From: Micrococcales bacterium 31B
GTDB lineage: Bacteria > Actinomycetota > Actinomycetes > Actinomycetales > Dermabacteraceae
Direction of reading: 5' to 3'
DNA length: 64,000 nt
Assembly: GCA_022803075.1 (NCBI GenBank)
Contig: JAFFTF010000006.1
Coordinates: forward strand, 186,251 to 250,250
Shown here: positions 17,038 through 26,033 of the stretch, piece by piece
How positions within the stretch are numbered: the stretch's first letter is position 1
How the letters are laid out: each line of letters opens with the position of its first letter
Position numbers and translations under genes: made by a program
Notes under the pieces: model-generated
Seen by the model: only the letters and a program-made list of their open reading frames with translations
What the model was told of the DNA's origin: nothing
The model's database searches: none

Positions 17038-19374
17038 CGCGACGCCGTAGGTGAGCCCCGCATTCTGCAGACCGAGGCTGAGCGCGGCTTCCATCGCGCC
17101 GAGGCCGCCCGGGGTGGGCACCACCGAGCCGATGGTGTTGCCCACCATGTACACCAGCGACAGGTCCGTAATCCCAACCCGGTGGCCAAACGACTGCAGG
17201 CAACAGTAAAACGCGCTGATAAAACCCACGAGAATCAAAAGATTGCCGCCAAACCCCAGCAAGACCTTGCGCGGTTGCCCCAGGGCGTCCGCAATGCGGG
17301 GCAACGTTGCCCGCACGGTGGGGCCGATGCGGGCCCACACCCAGGTGCGCAATTTCGGGAACAGCAACGCTGTCGCGATGCCCAGCAGCACGACGAACAC
17401 CACCGCGATCACGGTGCGCGACGGCAGGAGGCGATTCTCGGCACCCGTTCCCGTCACGACTCCCATCACCACGAGAGTGATGACGGTCGTGAGAAACGCG
17501 CTAATCTGGGCCATGCCGACCGTGGCGACCGCGAGGGAGGCCGAGATTCCGCGCCTGCGCAAGTACTGAGCATTGATGGTCGCGTTGCCCATGCCCGCCG
17601 GCATCACAATGTTCAGCGCGCCGCCCGCAACTTGGGCCAGCACCGTCTCGCCAAACTTGATGCGCCCCGGGGTGAAACCCATCAGACTGAGGGCGCCGCC
17701 CACGTACGTGAGTAGGTGACACGCGAGGGCCGCGCCGATCCACCACAGGTTGGCGCTCCCCACGAGTGCCACGATGTCGACCCCGCCCAGGCCCGCCAAC
17801 ACGAGGTACGCTGCCACGATGATCGCCACCGCGGTAAAAATCGACTTCGGACCGAACCGCACAATGTTTTGCGGCTGAATATCGGCGAGGGGTTGGGCTC
17901 GCTGCAAGTTTGACCGCAACTCGGCGACCAGCTTGCGGTCTTGACGCAGCAAATTACGGGTCGACCGGGGCATGAGCACCGTTTGCAGCAGGGGTGCGGC
18001 TGCCGCGATCTGGTCGCCGCCGAGGACTCGCAGGCCGCTGGCGATGGAACGCTCTTGGCCAACAATGACCGCGAGGGCAGTCAGGGTCTGTGCGACGTCC
18101 ACGCGCTGAGCGAACGTTGTCGTCGCAATCTCGCCCGCATGCAGGCTCATCAGCCATGGCAGGCCATCGGGGCTCACCATAATCGAGTCGCAGTCTACGG
18201 CGCGATGCGCGATATTGCCGCGATGCAGGGTCGCAATCTGCCGCCAAATCTCGTCAAGTAGTTCATCGCTCACGTCGTCCGCGCTCATCGAGCTCAGGGG
18301 ACGACCGTCGTGCACGTGCTCTGTCACAATCACGATCGAGGCCGCTCCGGCCGCAGCGACTCCCACCATCGCGGGAGTGCGCACCCCCGCCGCCCGGCTG
18401 AAGTGAGTCATGAGGGCCTCGTGCTCGGCAGACTGCTGCAATCCCAGGGATGCCCGCCCGCTGAGGGGCCCGCGCAGGCGCAGTTGACGCCACAGCCGCG
18501 AGAGTGTGTCGGCTACCTGTCGGTCCTGGTCAAGCACGGTGACGTCGTAACGCCGACCGTCGGCGTCGTGCATCAAATAGACGCGATAATCCTCATCATT
18601 GTCGACGGAGATGAACGCCGACTCATCAAACTCGCTCGATGCCGCGTTGCGGCGGATTTCTCCGGGGATCGCGAAGTTGACCCGCTCGACCCGCTCGGGC
18701 TTCACCCCCGCGCGTTCGATGCCGTCCACCAGCGTCTGCCCATAGGCGCGTTCGGTGGGGCTGCCCGCCACGTACCGTGCCAACAGGCCCATCGCGCGTC
18801 CGAGCAACACGGTCAGCAGCATGGCTGTTATCGAGACGTCGCCCGAGATGAGTGAAAGACCCAGGGTGATCCACACCGCCGACCAACTCACCTTGACGAC
18901 ATTCAACTGCGAGCGCGTGCCGATCACGGTGAGCATCGAGCAAATGCCAGACATGTACGTCGTGACCATGACGCCGTTGCCGGTCCACGAGTCCAGTTGC
19001 AGGGAGGCCTGCAGGGCTTCGTCTCCGAATTCGTTGATGGCCCAGCCGACTAGCGAGGCGAGCGTGAGGGCGAGCAGGCCGGAGACGACGGCTTCGATCA
19101 GGCGTCGGTAGGTGCTCCGCACGACTAGTGTTACGACGAGCGACAGGGGAATTGCCAGAACCACGACGGTTTGCAGGGCCTTGGCGGGAATCCTCAGCAA
19201 GACATTGAGCAGGTTCGCTATCTGCTGCACATCGGTCTCGACGCCTGCCGTGGTCGCGTGGGCAAACATGCCGAATGCGATGGTGAGGGCCATGAGACAC
19301 ACGGTGGTGACAAACCGAATCAGGTCATACGGGTGGCGCACCCTCCGGGTGGGCTCGTCGACAACCACCGTCAT
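16939..19374 (-). CDS. LPG-synthase-type membrane protein with internal pseudokinase domain
   Basis: This 811-residue protein has three parts. Residues about 20-205 carry several membrane helices. A cytosolic stretch, about 215-470, resembles a protein kinase or aminoglycoside-kinase fold. The C-terminal half (about 510-800) is a UPF0104/lysylphosphatidylglycerol-synthase transmembrane domain with MPAGMGNATINAQYLRR and VPTPGGLGAMEAAL signatures. In the kinase-like part the catalytic HRD is HRA (about 390-392) and no DFG is visible, so phosphotransfer is unlikely. It has no lysyltransferase domain. The start at 19372-19374 has an AGGAG site. Its role may be lipid translocation or envelope regulation; this is inference. 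Confidence 0.8.
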   Translation of the reverse strand: MTVVVDEPTRRVRHPYDLIRFVTTVCLMALTIAFGMFAHATTAGVETDVQQIANLLNVLLRIPAKALQTVVVLAIPLSLVVTLVVRSTYRRLIEAVVSGLLALTLASLVGWAINEFGDEALQASLQLDSWTGNGVMVTTYMSGICSMLTVIGTRSQLNVVKVSWSAVWITLGLSLISGDVSITAMLLTVLLGRAMGLLARYVAGSPTERAYGQTLVDGIERAGVKPERVERVNFAIPGEIRRNAASSEFDESAFISVDNDEDYRVYLMHDADGRRYDVTVLDQDRQVADTLSRLWRQLRLRGPLSGRASLGLQQSAEHEALMTHFSRAAGVRTPAMVGVAAAGAASIVIVTEHVHDGRPLSSMSADDVSDELLDEIWRQIATLHRGNIAHRAVDCDSIMVSPDGLPWLMSLHAGEIATTTFAQRVDVAQTLTALAVIVGQERSIASGLRVLGGDQIAAAAPLLQTVLMPRSTRNLLRQDRKLVAELRSNLQRAQPLADIQPQNIVRFGPKSIFTAVAIIVAAYLVLAGLGGVDIVALVGSANLWWIGAALACHLLTYVGGALSLMGFTPGRIKFGETVLAQVAGGALNIVMPAGMGNATINAQYLRRRGISASLAVATVGMAQISAFLTTVITLVVMGVVTGTGAENRLLPSRTVIAVVFVVLLGIATALLFPKLRTWVWARIGPTVRATLPRIADALGQPRKVLLGFGGNLLILVGFISAFYCCLQSFGHRVGITDLSLVYMVGNTIGSVVPTPGGLGAMEAALSLGLQNAGLTYGVALSATLLFRIVTFWLRVPFGAIALRFMRSRDAL

Positions 19375-19507
19375 TCGATTTCTCCTCGCAGGGGCCACCA
19401 CAGGTCAGCCGCGGCACGGCTGCGGGAAGGCCTGGCAGCATTCCCCAATTTTATGACTCAGCCCGGCGTTCATCGAAGACGCGCGCCGGGCTCGAGGGCT
19501 TCGCCTA

Positions 19508-19840
19508 TTACGAATTGTGCGCGGCCTTGTAGTCGTCAATGATCGAGGCTTGAATGCGGCCACGGTCGCCAACGGTGTGGCCGTTGTTGCGGGCCCACGT
19601 GCGGACCGCATCGAGGTTAATCGCGCCCAGCGACGAGCGGCGGCTGAGTCCGCTGGGGTTGCGGCCGCGCACGCGGCGCGCCGACGCGAGGAATTTGGAC
19701 AACGAATTGCGCAATTCGTCCTGATGCGCCTCGCTGAGATCGATTTCGTACGCCACGCCTTCGAATTCGAAGCGGACGGTGGTTGAAGCAACCGAGCCGT
19801 CTATGTCGTCGATCAGGGTAACTGTAGTTTTGGTTGCCAT
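19508..19840 (-). CDS. lsr2: Lsr2 family nucleoid-associated protein
   Basis: This 110-residue protein is a typical Lsr2. It has an N-terminal dimerisation domain (TVTLIDDIDG, then EFEGVAYEIDLS) and a C-terminal DNA-binding domain, AVRTWARNNGHTVGDRGRI, with the AT-hook-like RGR at 93-95. It silences AT-rich and acquired DNA in actinobacteria in an H-NS-like way. It is monocistronic, and its upstream region (19841-19930) is visibly AT-richer than the rest, compatible with autoregulation. Confidence 0.95.
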   Translation of the reverse strand: MATKTTVTLIDDIDGSVASTTVRFEFEGVAYEIDLSEAHQDELRNSLSKFLASARRVRGRNPSGLSRRSSLGAINLDAVRTWARNNGHTVGDRGRIQASIIDDYKAAHNS

Positions 19841-20037
19841 GATGCTCCTTGGGAGGAAAGGTCTTGCGAATTGATAATATGCGCGATCTACCGCATTGTC
19901 TCATTCAAGCCGGATTTCGGCTTATTGTATTCCATATGTGGCCTCTGTGGCTCAACGTTGGCGCTTGCAGATCGGGCCAAATATGCCAATCGTTGTACCC
20001 GCTCAGGAGCCTGGCAAACCCGCTGGTCAGCATGGTT

Positions 20038-20862
20038 CTATGGGCGCAGGAACGACCAGTGCGGGGCCAGCAATGCGTACCCGACAAACGCTACGATATC
20101 TAGTAGAGTGTGCGCGATAACTAACGGTAAGGTGTGTCCCTTGCGTCGGTAGAACTCCGTGAAAACCAGTCCCATCACCACATTACCCACGAAGCCCCCG
20201 AACCCCTGGTAAAAGTGGTAGGAGCCGCGAATCAGCGCGCTTGTCAGGGCAGGGCCCCAGCGTGATTGCAGCCAGCGGTGCCCACAGCGGGGCAGGCGAT
20301 TCATCAAATAGCCCACCATAATGACCTCCTCAAGGATGCCATTGGCGGCCGCGCGCAGTATGAGAATGGGAATAGTCCACCAATAAGCATCGAGGTTTGC
20401 CGCCGCGATCGAAACCGTAAAGCCCATCCAGCGGCCCACGGCGTATAAACCGAGGCCCGGGACCCCGATTGCGGCAGCCAAAGCGATGCCCCACGCCAAT
20501 TTGCGTCCGAAGCCTGAAAAATCGCATCCAATCGAGCGCAGGGCCCACCGCAGTGACGGCATTTTTTGAAAAGGAACGCAGGCAAGTAAAAAGATACACA
20601 GCGCGACCGGTGCCAGCATCGTCGCCAAACTCAGCAACTGGTAGGCAAGATCAAAGTAAGGACTGCGAGAATACGAGGAGTTCAACGCGGCGGTTTGGCT
20701 ACCCAGGGGGGTGGGGGCGGCTAGTCGCTCCACGATGTCGACCAGCGAATACGCGGCCGAGGCGCCGAGGCTCAGCGCCAGCACGATGACAATCTCATCG
20801 CGATACCAGCGGGGCTGCACTTCACGGCCCTCGAAACGGGCAAGCGATGGATTGCTACTCAT
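20038..20862 (-). CDS. CPBP family intramembrane metalloprotease
   Basis: This 274-residue membrane protein has the CPBP/Abi motif set: EEVIMVGYL (Glu178, Glu179) where EExxxR is usual, a histidine in RGSYHFYQG (His216) and HTLLD (His251, Asp255). These residues bind the catalytic metal within the membrane. The arginine of the EExxxR motif is absent here. Related enzymes process prenylated proteins, peptides or bacteriocin precursors; the substrate is unknown. The start at 20860-20862 was chosen because the upstream open frame is basic and featureless; the ribosome site is weak. Confidence 0.8.
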   Translation of the reverse strand: MSSNPSLARFEGREVQPRWYRDEIVIVLALSLGASAAYSLVDIVERLAAPTPLGSQTAALNSSYSRSPYFDLAYQLLSLATMLAPVALCIFLLACVPFQKMPSLRWALRSIGCDFSGFGRKLAWGIALAAAIGVPGLGLYAVGRWMGFTVSIAAANLDAYWWTIPILILRAAANGILEEVIMVGYLMNRLPRCGHRWLQSRWGPALTSALIRGSYHFYQGFGGFVGNVVMGLVFTEFYRRKGHTLPLVIAHTLLDIVAFVGYALLAPHWSFLRP

Positions 20863-21001
20863 AAGCACAGCGTAAACGACACCCGTGGGCGCTACCTGGG
20901 AGGGCGGAACGGGGCACGTGAGCCGGGCGCGGAGGCACGCAAAGGGAGTCACGCAAAGGGCGGCACCAGCACTGCTGATGCCGCCCCGCTGCTGATGCTC
21001 G

Positions 21002-22423
21002 TTAGGCGAGTGTGTCGACCAGTGAATCGGCCAGGCCGACATACGACGCGGGCGTAAGGGCCGCGAGGCGCGTCGCGACGTCCTCAGGCAGGCCCAGGCC
21101 GAGGATGAACTCTCGCATGTCGTCTCCGGTCACGCGACGGCCGCGCGTAAGTTCCTTGAGGCGTTCGTAGGGGTTCTCCATGCCGCCGACCCCGGCGACC
21201 GCTAGGGCCCTCATGGCCGACTGCACGGCTTCGCCGAGCACCTCCCAGTTGCCGTCAAGGTCTGCCGCCATGGCGTTGGCGTCCACATCGAGACCCTGCA
21301 GGCCGCGGGCGATGTTGCTGATCGAGAGCAGCGTGTGTCCGAACGCAGGGGCAATGTTGCGCTGGGTGGTTGAATCGGTCAGGTCGCGTTGCAGGCGCGA
21401 CGTGGTCAACGTGGCGGTGAGCGTGTCAAACAGGGCATTCGCGATCTCGAGGTTGGCCTCGGCGTTTTCGAAGCGAATGGGGTTCACCTTGTGAGGCATG
21501 GTCGACGAACCGGTGCCTCCCTGAGCGCTCAGGCGTTGCGCGAAGTAGCCGAGCGAGATGTAGGTCCAGACGTCGGTGGCCAGATTGTGCAGGATGCGGT
21601 TGGAGTGCGCCACGGCCTGGTAAATCTCGGCCTGCCAGTCGTGACTTTCGATCTGCGTGGTGAGGGGGTTAAACACGAGGCCCAGGTGCTCGACGAACGA
21701 CTTCGCAGTGGCCTCCCAATCGGTGCCCGGCACCGCGACCGTGTGGGCCGCATATGTACCGGTCGCGCCGTTGATCTTGCCGAGCACCTCGACGCTCGTG
21801 GCGCGGGCAATCTGGCGGCGCAGGCGATGCACCCACACCGCAATCTCCTTGCCGAGCGTCGTGGGGGTGGCGGGCTGACCGTGGGTACGCGAGAGCATGG
21901 GCACGGCGCGGTAGGCGCGTGCCATCTCGGTGAGTTCGTCGGCCAGGGCATTGACGGCAGGGGCCCAGACTTCGCGCACGGCGCCCTGCACCATGAGCGC
22001 GTAGCTCAGGTTATTGATGTCTTCTGACGTGCAGAAGATGTGCACGATCTCGGACATATCAGCGAGCGACGTGCCCTCGAGGCGGCGCTTAATGAAGTAC
22101 TCGACGGCCTTTACGTCGTGTACTGTCTCGCGCTCGATCTCTGCGAGTTCCGCAATGTGCTCGGCGTTGAACTCGGTCACCATCGCGCGCAGCGTGGCCT
22201 TTTCGGCGTCGCTGAGGGTGCGTGCTCCGGGGAGCGCGCCCGTCTCGGTCAGGTGAATCAGCCATTCGACCTCAACGTGGACGCGCTCACGATTGAGGGC
22301 CGCCTCGCTCAGGTGGTCCACGAGCGGGGCAACGGCCTCGCGGTAGCGGCCGTCGAGAGGGGTCAGGGCGAGGGCGGGGGTGGCGGCGGCAAGTGAGGTG
22401 CGGTGCGACTGATCGTGGGTCAT
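21002..22423 (-). CDS. purB: adenylosuccinate lyase
   Basis: This 473-residue enzyme of the fumarase/aspartase superfamily acts twice in purine synthesis, cleaving SAICAR and adenylosuccinate with release of fumarate. The superfamily signature GSSTMPHKVNP is at about 305-315, and SRTHGQPATPTT supplies a catalytic histidine. The start at 22421-22423 matches the family N-terminus with LTPLDGRY. Another purine gene, guaA, lies elsewhere in the window, so the pathway is dispersed. Confidence 0.96.
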   Translation of the reverse strand: MTHDQSHRTSLAAATPALALTPLDGRYREAVAPLVDHLSEAALNRERVHVEVEWLIHLTETGALPGARTLSDAEKATLRAMVTEFNAEHIAELAEIERETVHDVKAVEYFIKRRLEGTSLADMSEIVHIFCTSEDINNLSYALMVQGAVREVWAPAVNALADELTEMARAYRAVPMLSRTHGQPATPTTLGKEIAVWVHRLRRQIARATSVEVLGKINGATGTYAAHTVAVPGTDWEATAKSFVEHLGLVFNPLTTQIESHDWQAEIYQAVAHSNRILHNLATDVWTYISLGYFAQRLSAQGGTGSSTMPHKVNPIRFENAEANLEIANALFDTLTATLTTSRLQRDLTDSTTQRNIAPAFGHTLLSISNIARGLQGLDVDANAMAADLDGNWEVLGEAVQSAMRALAVAGVGGMENPYERLKELTRGRRVTGDDMREFILGLGLPEDVATRLAALTPASYVGLADSLVDTLA

Positions 22424-22592
22424 GGCGGCAATTTTTTCACGTGCCCGGACGCCAAGGGGGCCAGTCCCATGTGAGGGTGCACTCGGCAGCGTGGCGCGGC
22501 CCATGAGCGGTCTCGCCGCGACGACTCGTCGGGCTGTTGTCTGCTGACAGTCGGCTCCGTCACCGGGGATCCCCACTTCTTAGGGTGGCGTC

Positions 22593-23099
22593 ATGTTTAC
22601 CAACGTCACTTCCATCGGTCGGACCGTGCCTGTGAGCTCCCCCGGGGGCGGTCTCCCTGCGGGCGGAATCGAGGCGAGCCTCGAAGCCGCGAAGGCGGCC
22701 ATGTTCCATGAATGGGCGCAGCGCGCGGCCAGCCTCGCAGACGACTTCGGAGCCATGTCTTCGTCCGTCGGCGTCGCGAACGGCTATCTGGAGACGGCCA
22801 CGGTCTCCGGGTGGGAGGGCCGGGCCGCCGGTGAATACCTCGAGGGCCAACGCCGCGTCGTCAATATGGGCGCCTCTAGTGCCGCCGAGTGTGCGGCGGT
22901 CCAGGCCGATCTACAGGCGTTTTCGAGGGAGTGCCAGGCGCTCGCGGCCGCCGCTATACAGGCTGCTCAGGCTGCTCAGGCTGCTCAGGCTGCTCAGGCT
23001 GCTCAGGCTGCTCAGGCTGCTCAGGCGGCTCAGGCGGCTCAGGCGGCTCAGGCGGCTCAGACGGCTCAATCGACCCAGGCCCCCTACGCGGCCAGATAA
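22593..23099 (+). CDS. WXG-like helical protein with C-terminal Gln-Ala-Ala repeat, probable type VII secretion partner
   Basis: This 168-residue protein has no signal peptide. Two helical stretches flank VSGWEGRAAGEYLEGQ (Trp74-Glu-Gly76), a WXG-type turn followed by the usual small and aromatic residues. The C-terminus, residues about 123-158, consists of twelve Gln-Ala-Ala units. It is longer than canonical WXG100 proteins (about 100 residues) because of an N-terminal Gly/Pro-rich segment and this tail. The next gene encodes a lipase-like protein with a YxxxE signal, so the pair probably forms a secreted heterodimer. No secretion ATPase is in the window. Function is inferred. Confidence 0.6.
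   Translation: MFTNVTSIGRTVPVSSPGGGLPAGGIEASLEAAKAAMFHEWAQRAASLADDFGAMSSSVGVANGYLETATVSGWEGRAAGEYLEGQRRVVNMGASSAAECAAVQADLQAFSRECQALAAAAIQAAQAAQAAQAAQAAQAAQAAQAAQAAQAAQAAQTAQSTQAPYAAR
22959..23066 (+). repeat. 12 x 9 bp coding tandem repeat
   Basis: Seven exact copies of CAGGCTGCT (22959-23021) are followed by four CAGGCGGCT copies and one CAGACGGCT. Each unit encodes Gln-Ala-Ala, and one change separates the two main blocks. The exactness of the first block suggests recent expansion by slippage. Copy changes stay in frame, so length can vary without loss of the gene. Confidence 0.95.
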
Positions 23100-23191
23100 C
23101 CGACGCCGTAACGCGATAGCCGGTCGCGGCAACCGCGCGGTTTCCGCCCGTCCCCACGTTGGCATCCCATTGCACTGCACGGAGGAAAATC

Positions 23192-24658
23192 ATGAGTTCA
23201 CTACAAAGCACGAGCGGCACGTGGGAGACCCCCACCCCGGTAGGCCCCGGGGGCGGCTCGACGCGCACGTTCACCGTTCGCGGGGGCAGCGTCATGTACA
23301 TGAGCACCGCCCTGAATGACGCGAAGCGAAGTCTGTCGTCCGGTGCAGACATACTGTTGGAGCTCGTAGGCGACAGCCAACGGGTGCAGCCGCAACTGAC
23401 GGACTTCGCCGCCCTCGTGCAGGCGAGCCCCTACGCCCATCTCGTGCGACAAGTGCCGGTTCGCGGTCTGGAGAGTTTGGTCGAGCCCACCCATCGTGCG
23501 GTGGCGCACCTCATTCAGGGGCTAGGTGCGGCCATCGCCAATTACGATGCGGTGGAACGCCAGAACGCGTGCTCGGCCCAGCAGTTTAGCTGCGGCGACA
23601 TCTCTAAACTCTCCAACAATGACAAGATGGCACGGGGAGTGATCGGTGTGCTCGAGACCGATTATGTCAGCACGTGGTGGAAGAAGCTCGAAGGGCTGGG
23701 CAACGCGGACCATCAGATGCAAATGCATCAAGAGTCCAATCACCTCGAATTTGACGCGAGCGAGCAGTCCAACACCGAACAGGTCAAATCGGCCGGCCGA
23801 ACAACACCGCTGCTGATCCCCGTCGAGGGTGTGCAGCGAGCTGCGGCCGCCTCGAACTCGGGTTCCATGGCCATGGAGATCGCGCAGTATGAAACTCCCG
23901 CGGGTGCCACGTACGTGGTGTCGATAGGGGGCACCCAGGCCTTCGACCCTACGACCACGGTCGGCAACCCCCAGGACGGCATCGGCATGGGGGTTGAGAT
24001 CAATGGCGAGGAGAGTCTGGGCAGGAGCATCACGGAGCAGCAGATTAGGGAACGCATCCCGAAGGGCTCCACGATCGTGCTGGCCGGCCACTCGCAGGGA
24101 GGCACAATTATGGACAATCTCGCCCATGACCCCGAGTTCGCGAAAGACTACAAAATCGTCCTCGTGAGCACATACGGCCAGCCCATGACTCCCTACAAGA
24201 GTGATGTGCCGGTCAATACGGTCGCATGGCGGGCGAGCACAGACCCGGTGCCGCCGCTTAGCCCCGAAGTGCCTGCTGATCCGCGGCGCATGGAGGTCAT
24301 CGGCTCGGCCACCGAAACAGACCTACCCTTAACTCTTGACATGCAAAAAATGGGCGAGTCTGCCGAAAGCATCATTCACCCGCACGGCGTGGATCAATAC
24401 AAGAGGCTCGTGATCGACGCTCAAGCAAGCGACCCGGAGCACCTCGCTGGCTTGAATGCGCAGTATGCTGCCGCACTTGGGGGAGCCACCCTGGTCTCCA
24501 GCACCATGGTTGCCGTCAAACGCTCGCCGCTCACCCCGGGAGAGCTCGCCGAGCGCTCGCGCTGGGAGGGTCTTGCCAAGCAGCAAGAGGTGATGCAAGA
24601 GCAGGCCGCCAAGGAACGCCAACGTGCCCAGCGCAAAGCCTCACCGGCCGGCCGGTGA
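23192..24658 (+). CDS. putative type VII secreted lipase/alpha-beta hydrolase
   Basis: This 488-residue protein has two parts. Residues about 35-130 are helical and end in NYDAVE, where Tyr118-x-x-x-Glu122 fits the YxxxD/E signal of type VII substrates. The C-terminal part has a lipase nucleophile elbow LAGHSQGG (Ser301), an acid in STDPVPPL (Asp351) and a histidine in HPHGVDQYKRL (His398), a plausible catalytic triad in class-3-lipase order. The C-terminus is charged and Gln/Glu-rich. The ATG at 23192 has a strong GGAGG site at 23181. The WXG-like gene 92 bp upstream is the likely partner. No immunity gene is recognisable beside it. Secretion and toxicity are inferred. Confidence 0.65.
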   Translation: MSSLQSTSGTWETPTPVGPGGGSTRTFTVRGGSVMYMSTALNDAKRSLSSGADILLELVGDSQRVQPQLTDFAALVQASPYAHLVRQVPVRGLESLVEPTHRAVAHLIQGLGAAIANYDAVERQNACSAQQFSCGDISKLSNNDKMARGVIGVLETDYVSTWWKKLEGLGNADHQMQMHQESNHLEFDASEQSNTEQVKSAGRTTPLLIPVEGVQRAAAASNSGSMAMEIAQYETPAGATYVVSIGGTQAFDPTTTVGNPQDGIGMGVEINGEESLGRSITEQQIRERIPKGSTIVLAGHSQGGTIMDNLAHDPEFAKDYKIVLVSTYGQPMTPYKSDVPVNTVAWRASTDPVPPLSPEVPADPRRMEVIGSATETDLPLTLDMQKMGESAESIIHPHGVDQYKRLVIDAQASDPEHLAGLNAQYAAALGGATLVSSTMVAVKRSPLTPGELAERSRWEGLAKQQEVMQEQAAKERQRAQRKASPAGR

Positions 24659-24660
24659 GG
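24639..24660. terminator. 22 bp palindrome over the lipase stop codon
   Basis: CCTCACCGGCC and GGCCGGTGAGG abut to form a perfect palindrome that includes the TGA stop. It could form a transcript hairpin ending the type VII unit, but no T-run follows. Confidence 0.4.
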
Positions 24661-24759
24661 GCGCGCGTCCCCGCATGGTGCCCTCGGATTGCTCCCAGCC
24701 TATTTCTGCGCGTTCCGGTGTGTTCAGGCAGGTGGCGGGAGTGCGGCTATCATCGTGCC

Positions 24760-25878
24760 ATGACTGAATCCGATCAGCAGGAAACCCGCGGCAAAGGCGT
24801 CCGGGTGCGCGAGGTCGTCGCGGGACTGCCCACGTACATTGCGGGCAAGCCCGCGCTGCCCAACGCCTACAAGGTGTCCTCCAACGAGAATCCGTTTCCG
24901 CCGCTGCCGAGCGTCGTACAGCGCATCGCTGAGGCGGCGGCCGACATCAACCGATACCCCGACCCAGCATGCACGGCGCTGCGAGGTACACTCTCCACCT
25001 TCTTGGGCGTGGATCCGAGTTCACTTGCGCTGTCCACGGGCAGCGTGTCGATGCTGCAGCACTTGGTGAGCACCGTCGCGGGTGAGGGCGACGAGGTGAT
25101 GTACGCGTGGCGCTCGTTCGAGGCTTACCCCATCATCGTGGGGGTCGCGGGAGCGACCGCCGTGCAGGTTCCCCTCACCGAAGATCTGCGCCATGACCTT
25201 GTGGCGATGGCCGATGCGGTGACCGAGCGCACGCGCCTCATCATCGTGTGCAGCCCCAATAACCCCACGGGCACCACCACGACGAGCACCGAGTTCGAGG
25301 CCTTCATGCGCCGCGTTCCCGAGCACGTTCTGGTGATCCTCGACGAGGCCTACGTGGAGTTTGTGGCTGATCAGCAGGCGGTTTCGGGCTCGCAGGAGTT
25401 CAGCCGTTATCCGAATCTCGTAGTGCTGCGCACCTTCTCGAAGGCGTACGGGTTGGCGGGCCTGCGCGTCGGCTATGCCATGCTGCCACCGGCCCTTGCC
25501 CCTCAGGTCGCGAAGGCCGTGACCCCCTTTGGGGTGAACAGTCTCGCGCAGGCGGCGGCCATGGCGAGCCTCGAGGAGCCCGCGAAGCGAGAGCTCGACC
25601 AGCGTGTGGTCGAATTGCAGTTCGAGCGCGCTCGCGTCGAACATGCCCTCGCCGACCAGGGCTGGCCGGTGACTCCTAGCCAGGGCAATTTTGTGTTCCT
25701 CGCGCTCGGCGACAAGAGCCAGGATTTCGCGGACCACTGCAACCGCGGGGGGCTCGTCGTGCGCGCGTACGGCGCGGATGGGGTGCGAATCACCATTGAT
25801 ACTCCCGCAGCTAATGACCGCGCCATCTCGTTGTGTCGCGAGTGGCGTGCGTTCTCCAAGGCGGCGCGCATCATCTAG
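24760..25878 (+). CDS. histidinol-phosphate/aromatic aminotransferase (HisC/Pat type)
   Basis: This 372-residue fold-type I PLP enzyme contains SSNENPFPPLPSV, CSPNNPTG (Asn167), ILDEAYVEF (Asp195) and TFSKAYGLAGLRVGY with the PLP lysine at 228. These features place it in the HisC family. Genes of this form away from a his operon in actinobacteria often act on aromatic amino acids (Pat), producing Phe or Tyr. The ATG at 24760 starts the family N-terminus. The dehydrogenase genes follow, but a terminator-like structure and an operator separate them. HisC versus Pat is unresolved. Confidence 0.85.
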   Translation: MTESDQQETRGKGVRVREVVAGLPTYIAGKPALPNAYKVSSNENPFPPLPSVVQRIAEAAADINRYPDPACTALRGTLSTFLGVDPSSLALSTGSVSMLQHLVSTVAGEGDEVMYAWRSFEAYPIIVGVAGATAVQVPLTEDLRHDLVAMADAVTERTRLIIVCSPNNPTGTTTTSTEFEAFMRRVPEHVLVILDEAYVEFVADQQAVSGSQEFSRYPNLVVLRTFSKAYGLAGLRVGYAMLPPALAPQVAKAVTPFGVNSLAQAAAMASLEEPAKRELDQRVVELQFERARVEHALADQGWPVTPSQGNFVFLALGDKSQDFADHCNRGGLVVRAYGADGVRITIDTPAANDRAISLCREWRAFSKAARII

Positions 25879-25899
25879 CGCTTACGCTGCATAGACAGG

Positions 25900-25952
25900 A
25901 CGCCCGGTGGTCCGGGGGCGGGTTAGCCCGCCTCACCTGCTCCGGGCGTATT
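25900..25952 (+). terminator. nested hairpin between aminotransferase and dehydrogenase genes
   Basis: ACGCCCGG (25900-25907) pairs with CCGGGCGT (25942-25949), enclosing a perfect GGCGGG-TTAG-CCCGCC hairpin (25917-25932). ATTGTG follows. It probably insulates the dehydrogenase promoter from upstream transcription. Confidence 0.45.
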
Positions 25953-26000
25953 GTGCTGAATTGTCGTGTACGGGCGCAGTTATTTTGGCGCGAAGCACTC

Positions 26001-26024
26001 GTAACCTACGCAACCGTAGGTTAC
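26001..26024. promoter_or_regulatory. operator-like inverted repeat just before the E1-alpha start
   Basis: GTAACCTACG (26001-26010) and CGTAGGTTAC (26015-26024) are perfect 10 bp arms around CAAC; one more C-G pair extends them outward. The repeat ends 9 bp before the GTG start. The form, a GTAGGTTA-type arm with a 4 bp spacer, resembles TetR-family operators of fatty-acid and branched-chain metabolism. It would also fold in the mRNA leader. Confidence 0.55.
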
Positions 26025-26033
26025 GCTTTTGCC

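Noticed and set aside
19841-20037. Small genes between lsr2 and the CPBP protease
   Set aside because: Several overlapping short frames exist in all phases, with no ribosome sites or recognisable products; the AT-richer stretch fits an lsr2 promoter.
22959-23066. CRISPR-like repeat
   Set aside because: Units are 9 bp, contiguous, without spacers and translated as Gln-Ala-Ala.
22593-24658. Complete type VII secretion locus
   Set aside because: No FtsK/SpoIIIE-type ATPase, EccB/D/E-like protein or mycosin is present; only a putative substrate pair is supported.
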